A DNA stretch of 14,234 nt, from positions 1-14,234 of the forward strand of contig CAZCOE010000075.1 of NCBI GenBank assembly GCA_964500525.1, written 5' to 3'. Below, piece by piece: positions 7,666-13,944 of the stretch. The notes below the pieces were generated by a model that had not been told where the DNA came from, did not search any database, and saw only the letters and a list, made by a program, of their open reading frames with translations. The translations under genes and the position numbers were made by a program. The stretch is from RGIG7378 sp964500525 (GTDB lineage Bacteria; Bacillota; Clostridia; RGIG7378). Within the stretch, counting starts at the first letter, position 1, and every line of letters starts with the position of its first letter.

Positions 7666-8570
7666 ACACCAAAGTTAAACTGACCGGATGGGAACTGGAC
7701 AACCCGGTTATCCCCGCCAGCGGCACATTCGGATATGGACACGAGTTTGCAGACCTGTACGATATCAACTGTCTGGGAACCTTCTCCTTTAAGGGAACCA
7801 CCAGAGAACCCCGTTTTGGCAACCCCACACCGCGCATTGCTGAGGCTTCCAACGGAATCATTAACTCCATAGGGCTGCAAAACCCGGGAGTGGATGCGGT
7901 TATTTCCACGGAGCTGCCCAAGCTGGCCAAGGTGTTCCACAAGCAGGTTATCGCCAACGTCAGCGGCTTTTGCGTGGAGGACTATGTGTACACCTGCAGC
8001 AAGCTGAACGATCAGGATCAGATAGGCATGTTCGAGGTAAATATCAGCTGTCCCAATGTGCACAATGGCGGTATGGCTCTGGGAACATCCTGCACATCTG
8101 CAGCCCAGGTCACAGCTGCTGTAAAGGCAGTGACGGACAAGCCTGTATATGTTAAACTCAGCCCCAACGTTACAGATGTGACAGAAATTGCCAAGGCCTG
8201 CGAAGACGCGGGAGCCGACGGCATATGCCTCATTAATACACTTATGGGCATGCGCATTGACCTTAAGACCAGGAAACCTATTATTGCAAACAAGGTAGGA
8301 GGCTACTCCGGGCCTGCAGTATATCCCGTAGCTCTGAAAATGGTCTACCAGGTATACGACAAGGTCTCTATACCGGTTATCGGATGCGGCGGCGTAACAT
8401 GTGCTGCAGAGGTGTTGGAGATGATGATGGCAGGCGCCACAGCTGTTGAGGTAGGTGCAGCCAACCTGATCAATCCCTATGTATGCAGGGACATTGTGGA
8501 GGCCCTGCCCGGGGAAATGGAAAAATACGGAATCACCAAATTAACTGACATAATTGGAGGAGCACACTAA
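7659..8570 (+). CDS. pyrD: dihydroorotate dehydrogenase, catalytic subunit, type 1B
   Basis: This 303-aa FMN enzyme oxidises dihydroorotate to orotate in the cytoplasm. N-P-V-I-P-A-S-G-T-F-G-Y-G near the N-terminus, T-R-E-P-R-F-G-N-P-T-P-R-I at 48-60, and N-I-S-C-P-N-V-H-N-G-G with catalytic Cys131 identify class 1. A Cys base rather than Ser, together with the adjacent pyrK, shows the NAD-linked 1B form. N-T-L-M-G-M-R-I-D (193-201) and the C-terminal I-G-C-G-G-V phosphate-binding loop (241-246) are intact. AGGGAGG at 7645-7651 lies 7 nt before ATG, inside the end of pyrK. The stop shares one base with the pyrF start (TAATG). Confidence 0.96.
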   Translation: MVDTKVKLTGWELDNPVIPASGTFGYGHEFADLYDINCLGTFSFKGTTREPRFGNPTPRIAEASNGIINSIGLQNPGVDAVISTELPKLAKVFHKQVIANVSGFCVEDYVYTCSKLNDQDQIGMFEVNISCPNVHNGGMALGTSCTSAAQVTAAVKAVTDKPVYVKLSPNVTDVTEIAKACEDAGADGICLINTLMGMRIDLKTRKPIIANKVGGYSGPAVYPVALKMVYQVYDKVSIPVIGCGGVTCAAEVLEMMMAGATAVEVGAANLINPYVCRDIVEALPGEMEKYGITKLTDIIGGAH

Positions 8571-9268
8571 TGGGCAAGGATGTAATTATCGCCTGCGATT
8601 TTCCCAGCAGAGCAGATGTAATGAACTTTTTGGACAAGTTCGGGGAGGAGAAGCCCTTCCTGAAAATAGGAATGGAACTGTACTATGGGGCAGGCCCGGA
8701 AATCGTAAAGGAAATCAAGGCCAGAGGCCATCGGGTTTTCCTGGACCTGAAGCTCCACGACATACCAAATACTGTCAAGAGCGCCATGAAGGTTCTGTCC
8801 AACCTGGGTGCAGACATTGTAAACCTCCATGCAGCCGGCACCAAGGCCATGATGGAGGCAGCACTTGAGGGGGTTACCCGGCCTGACGGAACCCGCCCAT
8901 TGGTTATCGCAGTAACCCAGCTCACATCCACCAGCGAAGAGCGCATGAGGGATGAGCTGCTGATCAGCGAAACATTGCCCAACACAGTTCTCAAGTATGC
9001 AGAGAATGCCAAGGAAGCCGGCCTGGACGGAGTCGTATGCTCACCTCTGGAGGCAGGCATCATCCACCACAGGTGTGGAGCAGAGTTCCTGACCATTACC
9101 CCCGGCGTCAGATTCGCCGATGGGGATGTGGGAGACCAGGTTCGCATCACCACTCCTGCCAAGGCCAGAGAAATTGGCTCCGACTACATAGTCGTAGGCC
9201 GTCCCATTACCAGAGCAGAGGATCCAGTGGCAGCATGGCGCAGATGCTGCCGGGAGTTTATAGGATAA
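8570..9268 (+). CDS. pyrF: orotidine 5'-phosphate decarboxylase
   Basis: This 232-aa TIM-barrel enzyme removes CO2 from OMP to give UMP, the last step. The catalytic D-x-K-x-x-D array is seen as D59, K61 and D64 in F-L-D-L-K-L-H-D-I-P-N-T-V. Substrate-site residues D10 (I-I-A-C-D-F) and K32 (F-L-K-I-G) are present, as are T-P-G-V-R and V-V-G-R-P-I-T for the phosphate. The length fits the short bacterial form. The start overlaps the pyrD stop by one base, with TTGGAGGAG shortly upstream, so translation is coupled. The order pyrD-pyrF-pyrE is common in Gram-positive pyr operons. Confidence 0.95.
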   Translation: MGKDVIIACDFPSRADVMNFLDKFGEEKPFLKIGMELYYGAGPEIVKEIKARGHRVFLDLKLHDIPNTVKSAMKVLSNLGADIVNLHAAGTKAMMEAALEGVTRPDGTRPLVIAVTQLTSTSEERMRDELLISETLPNTVLKYAENAKEAGLDGVVCSPLEAGIIHHRCGAEFLTITPGVRFADGDVGDQVRITTPAKAREIGSDYIVVGRPITRAEDPVAAWRRCCREFIG

Positions 9269-9307
9269 TAGATTCAAGATTGTATAAGACCACAAGGAGA
9301 GGAATGT

Positions 9308-9937
9308 ATGAAGACTGCTATTGCCAAGGATTTACTTAAGATCAAGGCTGTATTTTTGAGGCCCGAGGACCCCTTTACCTGGGCCAGCGGCATCAAGAGC
9401 CCCATCTATTGCGACAACAGACTGACACTGTCTGACCATCAGGTAAGACTGGATGTGGAACAGGGCCTGGCCCAGCTCATCCGGGATAACTACCCTGATG
9501 TACAGGTTCTCATGGGAACATCCACAGCAGGCATTGCCCACGCTGCTATCGTAGGCCACCTGATGGAACTGCCTATGGGCTACGTCAGGAGCGGGGCCAA
9601 GGACCACGGCCGCCAGAACCAGATTGAGGGCAGACTGGAGCCCGGACAGAAGGTTGTGGTGGTGGAGGACCTGATCTCCACAGGCGGCAGTGTTATTGAG
9701 GTGGTAGACGTGCTCAGGGCAGCAGGTGCAGATGTTCTGGGTATTGTGAGCATCTTCACCTACGGAATGCAGAAGGGAATCGATCGCCTGGCAGCAGCCA
9801 ATGTCAAGAACGTCAGCCTGACAAACCTGGACACAGTTGCAGAGGTTGCGGTGGCAGAGGGCTACATCAGGCCTGAGGACAGGGAGAGACTCCTTAAGTT
9901 CAGAGCCAATCCCTCCGACGAGAGCTGGAGAAACTGA
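9308..9937 (+). CDS. pyrE: orotate phosphoribosyltransferase
   Basis: This 209-aa type I phosphoribosyltransferase joins orotate and PRPP to form OMP. The PRPP loop V-V-V-V-E-D-L-I-S-T-G-G-S is at 116-128. The flexible catalytic loop R-S-G-A-K-D-H-G-R (94-102) carries Lys and His, and P-I-Y-C-D-N-R is near the N-terminus. It starts 39 nt after pyrF, the widest gap in the operon, with GGAGAGGA (9295-9302) before ATG 9308. A second ATG at 9304 is out of frame. No terminator is visible in the gap, so it belongs to the same transcript. Confidence 0.96.
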   Translation: MKTAIAKDLLKIKAVFLRPEDPFTWASGIKSPIYCDNRLTLSDHQVRLDVEQGLAQLIRDNYPDVQVLMGTSTAGIAHAAIVGHLMELPMGYVRSGAKDHGRQNQIEGRLEPGQKVVVVEDLISTGGSVIEVVDVLRAAGADVLGIVSIFTYGMQKGIDRLAAANVKNVSLTNLDTVAEVAVAEGYIRPEDRERLLKFRANPSDESWRN

Positions 9938-9951
9938 TCCGGGGTACATAT

Positions 9952-11064
9952 ATGAAGAAGGATTTAATAGATATCAGAGATTTGTCCATATCGGAGCTGG
10001 ACAGACTCATTGCATTGGCAAAGGACATCAGCGTTCATGGAGAGCGCTATGCCACAGCCTGCCGGGGCAAGAAACTGGCCACCCTGTTTTTTGAACCCTC
10101 CACCAGAACCAGACTTAGCTTTGAGTCTGCCATGATGGAACTGGGCGGGAACGTTATTGGATTTTCATCTGCCAGCAGCAGCTCTGCATCCAAGGGAGAG
10201 AGCGTTGCAGACACTGCCCGGGTGCTGGCCTGCTTCGCAGACATTATCGCCATGCGGCATCCCAGGGAGGGAGCACCTCTGGTGGCATCCCTGAACGCAG
10301 GCATTCCCGTAATTAACGCAGGTGATGGAGGACATAACCACCCTACACAGACATTGGCTGACCTGCTGACAATCTCCAGTGAAAAGGGCAGGCTTGACCA
10401 TATGGTGGTGGGCTGCTGCGGAGACCTGAAGTATGGCCGCACCGTTCATTCCCTGGTGTCTGCCATGTCCCGGTACCCTGGTGTGGAATTTGTGTTCATT
10501 TCCCCCGAGGAATTGAGAATGCCTATGAACGTGCGCAAGGATATTCTGGAGGACAATCACATTCCATATACCGAGACTCAATCCCTGGAGGATGCCATGC
10601 CCAGGCTGGACGTGCTGTACATGACCCGTATTCAGAGGGAACGCTTCAGCGACCCCGAACAGTATGAGAGGCTGAAGGACAGCTATATACTCACAGAAGA
10701 GAAAATGCAGCCCGCCAAGAGTGACATGATCGTAATGCATCCCCTGCCAAGGGTAAACGAGATCTCTGTGGCAGTGGACAAGGACCCCAGAGCCTGCTAC
10801 TTCAAGCAGGTGCGCAACGGCAAGTACATACGTATGGCCCTGATTCTGACTCTGTTGGGCATGGCCAAGGAGGTAGCAGACCGGCCCGAAATCGGCGACA
10901 ATGCCCAGGTGTATGCTCAGGCAGTGGCAAATGCCCAAACTCTGGGTCTAAAGTGCCACAGCAACCGCTGCATTACAGCCGTCGAGCAGGAACTGCCCCA
11001 GGCCTTTGTGTCCACAGACAGAGGCTGCCGCTGCATCTATTGCGACAGACTGAACCTGCAATAG
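9952..11064 (+). CDS. pyrB: aspartate carbamoyltransferase with a C-terminal PyrI-type zinc domain
   Basis: This 370-aa protein is about 60 residues longer than a normal catalytic chain. Residues 1 to about 308 are a complete transcarbamoylase: F-F-E-P-S-T-R-T-R (46-54) and S-K-G-E-S (80-84) bind carbamoyl phosphate, with H-P-R-E-G-A (103-108), A-G-D-G-G-H-N-H-P-T-Q (123-133) and H-P-L-P-R (263-267). The extra tail has C335 and C340 in C-x4-C (L-K-C-H-S-N-R-C-I-T), then C361-I-Y-C364. The zinc domain of the regulatory chain PyrI has the same C-x4-C, a gap of about 20-23 residues, then C-x-Y-C, with similar residues around the cysteines. The nucleotide-binding domain of PyrI is absent, and no pyrI gene follows. 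The gene starts 14 nt after pyrE with only a weak GGGG ribosome site. Confidence 0.95.
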   Translation: MKKDLIDIRDLSISELDRLIALAKDISVHGERYATACRGKKLATLFFEPSTRTRLSFESAMMELGGNVIGFSSASSSSASKGESVADTARVLACFADIIAMRHPREGAPLVASLNAGIPVINAGDGGHNHPTQTLADLLTISSEKGRLDHMVVGCCGDLKYGRTVHSLVSAMSRYPGVEFVFISPEELRMPMNVRKDILEDNHIPYTETQSLEDAMPRLDVLYMTRIQRERFSDPEQYERLKDSYILTEEKMQPAKSDMIVMHPLPRVNEISVAVDKDPRACYFKQVRNGKYIRMALILTLLGMAKEVADRPEIGDNAQVYAQAVANAQTLGLKCHSNRCITAVEQELPQAFVSTDRGCRCIYCDRLNLQ

Positions 11065-11095
11065 GATGTGGCTGAAATACATAAAGCAATGGCCG

Positions 11096-11129
11096 GAGAG
11101 CTGCCTTCAGAGGGGTGGCTCTCTTCTTT
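11096..11129 (+). terminator. intrinsic terminator of the pyr operon
   Basis: A 10-bp stem (11096-11105 with 11114-11123, including two G-T wobbles) is followed by TTCTTT (11124-11129). It begins 32 nt after the pyrB stop, and a separate promoter follows, so it probably ends the operon. The T tract is interrupted by a C, so termination may be partial. Confidence 0.6.
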
Positions 11130-11174
11130 GACTAAATGGAGCCATTTCGCCAGATTTCCAGGGGCAATAAACAG

Positions 11175-11203
11175 TTTCGCTGGCACTGCAGTATTGGTAT
11201 AAT
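11175..11203 (+). promoter_or_regulatory. extended -10 promoter of the flavin reductase gene
   Basis: TATAAT (11198-11203) is preceded by TGG, giving the extended -10 form TGnTATAAT. The -35 candidate TTTCGC (11175-11180) is poor, at 17 bp spacing, as is common for extended -10 promoters. Transcription would start near 11210, and AGGAGG (11220-11225) follows. Confidence 0.65.
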
Positions 11204-11233
11204 GGTCTATATCAGCCACAGGAGGACATACAC

Positions 11234-11707
11234 ATGACATTCAATACAGATATATTGAACATATTCGACAAACAGTGGGCATTGGTTACTGCCGGCACCC
11301 CGGACAAATTCAATTCCATGACCATCAGCTGGGGAGGCCTGGGAACTCTATGGAGTAAACCTGTGGCCACAGTATATGTGCGAACATCCAGATATACCCA
11401 CGATTTCATGGAGGCTAACGACTATTTTACAGTGAGCTTCTATCCCGAGAGCAAGAGGCAGGCATTGGGAGTGTTTGGCTCCAAATCCGGAAAGGACATA
11501 GACAAGATGAACTACCCGGGCCTGACGGCAAAGCCGTTGGGAGAGTCTGTGACCTTTGAGGAGGCAGAGGTAACCATCCTGTGCAAAAAGCTCTATGTAC
11601 AGCAATTGGACATGGACAAAATCCCTGCAGAGATCCGGGATAGGTTCTACACAGGGGATGCCATTCACGATATGTACATTGGAGAGATCGTGGGAATCAG
11701 TGAATAG
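11234..11707 (+). CDS. flavin reductase-like FMN-binding split-barrel protein
   Basis: This 157-aa protein belongs to the flavin reductase/FMN-binding split-barrel family (DIM6/NTAB-like). F-N-S-M-T-I-S-W-G-G-L-G-T-L-W (26-40) followed by P-V-A-T-V-Y-V-R (43-50) is the typical FMN-phosphate region, and F-T-V-S-F-Y (65-70) is the second barrel strand. The substrate is unknown; relatives reduce free flavin or act as small flavoproteins. AGGAGG lies 8 nt before the ATG, and the gene has its own promoter, so it is probably separate from the pyr operon. Its last two codons and its stop (AGT GAA TAG) are the first bases of a repeat heptamer array, so the native 3' end has been replaced or trimmed by the repeat. 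The protein length still looks nearly normal. Confidence 0.85.
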   Translation: MTFNTDILNIFDKQWALVTAGTPDKFNSMTISWGGLGTLWSKPVATVYVRTSRYTHDFMEANDYFTVSFYPESKRQALGVFGSKSGKDIDKMNYPGLTAKPLGESVTFEEAEVTILCKKLYVQQLDMDKIPAEIRDRFYTGDAIHDMYIGEIVGISE

Positions 11708-11966
11708 TGAATAGTGAAGGGTGGATAGTCTGCGGTACTTTTGACCGCCCCAAAGTACCGGGAAAAGGCGCCGCTGTTTCGACGCGCGGAGCACGGGCGA
11801 GGCAAAGCCTCGCAGTGAAGAGTGAAGAGTGATGAGTGAAAAGTTGTGGCCCCTATGTTCCAGAGGTCGAATGGCGAAGCGATGCCCTAAGAACCCGAAG
11901 CGGTAGCTATGCTCCCAGGCGAAGCAAGCTTCGCAGTGAATAGTTAATAGTGAAGAGTGAAGAAGT
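11699..11966 (+). repeat. mosaic repeat cluster 2 (left side of the cassette)
   Basis: In order: heptamers AGTGAAT, AGTGAAT, AGTGAAG (11699-11719); module A (11733-11795) with a 9-bp hairpin (11733-11741 with 11752-11760); a hairpin GCGAGGC-AAA-GCCTCGC (11797-11813); four heptamers (11814-11841); a copy of the motif of about 30 bp (11842-11872); module B (11883-11918); a hairpin GCGAAGC-AA-GCTTCGC (11919-11934); and four heptamers (11935-11962). The same modules recur in opposite orientation at 14021-14212, except that 87 bp here (11796-11882) correspond to 11 bp there. Confidence 0.9.
11883..11966 (+). repeat. left arm of a perfect 84-bp inverted repeat
   Basis: Bases 11883-11966 are, by direct comparison, identical over all 84 positions to the reverse complement of 14021-14104. 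The arm comprises module B, a GCGAAGC hairpin and four heptamers. The arms enclose 2,054 bp of AT-rich DNA. Confidence 0.95.
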
Positions 11967-11990
11967 CGTTTCACTTGGCAACTGTCCAAA

Positions 11991-12005
11991 AAACTTGACA
12001 AGTTT
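11991..12005. other. perfect 7-1-7 palindrome at the left inner edge of the cassette
   Basis: AAACTTG-A-CAAGTTT lies 24 bp inside the left inverted-repeat arm and just upstream of the first short ORF. It could be an operator or a small hairpin. There is no T tract, so it is not a terminator. It also contains TTGACA, but no -10 box at proper spacing. Confidence 0.4.
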
Positions 12006-12015
12006 CAATAATCAA

Positions 12016-12294
12016 ATGAAAAACTATGATAGATCATTTATTTATTGCAAACGTAATCCCAACATACACCTTAATCACCCCAAAAGAGGAAATCAAAGTA
12101 TATCTGGCTCTTTCCAGTATGGGATATACGATGTTGATTACAAGAATGATAAGATAACAAAAGGACTAATTGTGTATACGGTTAACCTAAACAAGGCAAG
12201 GGCAAGAGCAGCTGCCATGACAGTAACATCAATTGCGATATGTATACTTTCTCTTGGTATGACCTCTTCTTCAATGCCTATATTTGCTTATTGA
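12016..12294 (+). CDS. short ORF with hydrophobic tail, probably a 5'-truncated gene end
   Basis: From ATG 12016 this gives 92 aa, but there is no ribosome site, and the same frame stays open back into the repeat. The simplest reading is the 3' part of a longer gene cut by the repeat near 11967. The N-terminal half is basic and polar. It is followed by beta-type residues (S-F-Q-Y-G-I-Y-D-V-D-Y at 32-42), a basic stretch (K-A-R-A-R at 60-64), and a hydrophobic segment near 66-92 that ends A-Y then stop. The tail resembles a membrane segment or a signal sequence whose mature part is missing. It ends 13 nt before the well-formed start of the next gene, the usual spacing of an effector tip and its immunity gene. 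I recognise no family. Confidence 0.4.
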   Translation: MKNYDRSFIYCKRNPNIHLNHPKRGNQSISGSFQYGIYDVDYKNDKITKGLIVYTVNLNKARARAAAMTVTSIAICILSLGMTSSSMPIFAY

Positions 12295-12307
12295 TAGGGA
12301 GGTGAGC

Positions 12308-13492
12308 ATGAATTACACATCAATGCTGAATAGATTTAATGACATTGTGGATTGTAGAACAATAGCAATGCATATGGACTTTTTTCTTCTTGGAAATGAA
12401 GAGGCCATGGAATTGCGCAGGTTTTTGTACAATAGAATTAAATATTTGTATGATGAATCCTTCGTATGCAAATGGACATGGGATGATCGTTGTAGAAGCT
12501 TATCATTTATTGATGAGATGATAGATGATTATAATTTTGGTAGCGTAGGCTGTGATGCTTTTGTAAAAAGTGACCGGATACAGAATATGAGAGATTTTCG
12601 AGCAATGGAAAGGGCATTGCTTAGGCTTTATCCTATTGAGGGTCTATCCGAATGCTCAGTGGATTATCCGGATGAAATGAAGCCCTATTGGGATAGAATC
12701 CTATCTCCTGAAACCTGTAAGGAAGCTCTTCGTGAGGTATATAATTTGCCGAGAAAGGTTAACATGAACTATTGGAGAAAATGTGACTCCAGTTTTTCCA
12801 TTCTTATCCCTGGAGTTATTCCATTTCCGCACTTTTATATAAAATACCCCAATAGTATTTGCGGAAGTGCAGACTTCTATATTGCGTTGAATGCTGTAGA
12901 GAATCCGAAGGAATTAACCGATTATCTTATCGATGTTTTAAAAAAAGCTCAAAGCATCACACCTAGTTTTAATGCATGCATCTCCTTGGCCTCAGAGGAT
13001 TGGGTGAATAAAGGATGTTTTATGGAAAACGACGATGAATGTAGAAAGGTAGACATACGAACGGGATTGACTAAGGAAGAGTTGGATAGCTTCTATTATG
13101 TAAATTACTATGGCTGGTATAACATTTTCAGCCCGATAATTGCAGAGAGAATATCTTATTTACATGGATTGAAGCAAGAGAATGGTATAGCTGTTACTTC
13201 TTTGAATAGTGGGGCAATTGAGATTAACTTCAAGGACGATATCCGAGAATTTGATATTGATGAGGCCATGAGAATAAAGAAATTACTATATCCTGTGATT
13301 AGACCAGGGGAGTCATATATTGAATATGAGTTTTTTGCAAATGCGGCTTTTGTTAGAGATGGCCTTGGACCTCGAAGAACGTGGGATTTGATGCCGGTCC
13401 TTGACGATGAAATAGTAATAGAGAAGGAGAGGTGCATACTGCGGTATCAGAATTCCGTAAAAAGTGAATGCAATCTGTATTCACTTGTGTAG
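12308..13492 (+). CDS. 394-aa cytoplasmic protein of unknown function, candidate immunity protein
   Basis: This is the one intact gene of the cassette. ATG 12308 is preceded by GGGAGGTG (12297-12304), almost the full anti-Shine-Dalgarno complement. An upstream in-frame TTG at 12284 would overlap the preceding ORF and lose this spacing, so 12308 is preferred. The protein has no signal peptide or clear membrane segment. It is rich in acidic and aromatic residues, with Asp/Glu patches and repeated tyrosines (for example F-Y-Y-V-N-Y-Y-G-W-Y in the middle third). I recognise no catalytic motif or family. Acidic, soluble proteins with strong ribosome sites placed directly after a short toxin-like tail are often immunity proteins of polymorphic toxins, but here that rests only on position and composition. 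Base composition is AT-rich, unlike the pyr genes. Confidence 0.7.
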   Translation: MNYTSMLNRFNDIVDCRTIAMHMDFFLLGNEEAMELRRFLYNRIKYLYDESFVCKWTWDDRCRSLSFIDEMIDDYNFGSVGCDAFVKSDRIQNMRDFRAMERALLRLYPIEGLSECSVDYPDEMKPYWDRILSPETCKEALREVYNLPRKVNMNYWRKCDSSFSILIPGVIPFPHFYIKYPNSICGSADFYIALNAVENPKELTDYLIDVLKKAQSITPSFNACISLASEDWVNKGCFMENDDECRKVDIRTGLTKEELDSFYYVNYYGWYNIFSPIIAERISYLHGLKQENGIAVTSLNSGAIEINFKDDIREFDIDEAMRIKKLLYPVIRPGESYIEYEFFANAAFVRDGLGPRRTWDLMPVLDDEIVIEKERCILRYQNSVKSECNLYSLV

Positions 13493-13494
13493 AA

Positions 13495-13791
13495 ATGCGT
13501 GATACTGCAGAACAGGCCCTTAGAAGTATGTGGCATTTTGTTAGGTATGTAGTTTCTAAGAGCAAACCATTATTGTTTTATGCGATTGATGAGTTCACCG
13601 ACTTATCCGATTATTGCAAGAGAAAAGGCTTAAGTTCCTATTAATTCGAAAACGAGTAGTTTATTGATGAATGGAATAAGATGAGCGGCACAAATGACTA
13701 TATTTTCTATATCTGCATGGAGGAAAAGATGTACTATATTTCAAGAAAGAAAAACTTGGTTTTTTCGGAGAACAAAGTTTTAGTAGTTTGA
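13495..13791 (+). pseudogene. small gene interrupted by two in-frame stops
   Basis: One frame reads as protein for 99 codons, from ATG 13495 (possibly from ATG 13468, overlapping the previous gene) to TGA 13789-13791, but is broken by TAA at 13642-13644 and TAG at 13657-13659. Before the stops come 49 residues including L-F-Y-A-I-D-E-F-T-D-L-S-D-Y. After them comes F-I-D-E-W-N-K-M-S and then D-Y-I-F-Y-I-C. Both halves look like one small globular protein. There is no ribosome site. A decayed second immunity-type gene is possible. The family is unknown, and the link between the halves is inferred from the shared frame and composition. Confidence 0.4.
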
Positions 13792-13796
13792 ATTCC

Positions 13797-13925
13797 ATGA
13801 AAGTAAAAAAGGTGTGTATTTATTTAGTTGCAATATGCCTTTTTGTGATTGTGATAGTTAATTTCATTATTCCTGGTGGCAGTACCCCTGTTACAGTGAA
13901 AAGTTTAATAGTGAATAACTTCTGA
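13797..13925 (+). CDS. 42-codon membrane-anchor ORF running into the repeat
   Basis: The frame starts with M-K-V-K-K, has a hydrophobic segment of about 17 residues (8-25), then I-P-G-G-S-T-P, and ends at TGA 13923-13925. Its last dozen codons fall in AGTGAAAAG/AGTGAAT-like repeat DNA, so the gene was probably longer and its end was replaced by the repeat. The start resembles the anchor of an exported or membrane protein. There is no ribosome site, so expression is doubtful. Confidence 0.35.
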   Translation: MKVKKVCIYLVAICLFVIVIVNFIIPGGSTPVTVKSLIVNNF

Positions 13926-13944
13926 CGCCGCGTTCCAGTAATCT

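Noticed and set aside
9269..9307. Internal promoter before pyrE (TATAAG in the 39-nt gap)
   Set aside because: There is no acceptable -35 box at proper distance and no terminator before it. The gap fits a continuous operon.
11699..11962. CRISPR-like array from the regular short repeats
   Set aside because: The units are 7 bp in direct tandem without unique spacers, and there are no cas genes in the window.
11995..12030. Promoter at the left edge of the cassette (TTGACA followed by TATGAT)
   Set aside because: The spacing is 24 bp, too long for sigma-A, and the TTGACA is part of a palindrome.
12284..12307. TTG start for the 394-aa protein
   Set aside because: The strong GGGAGGTG is placed for ATG 12308 and would lie inside the coding sequence if TTG 12284 were used.
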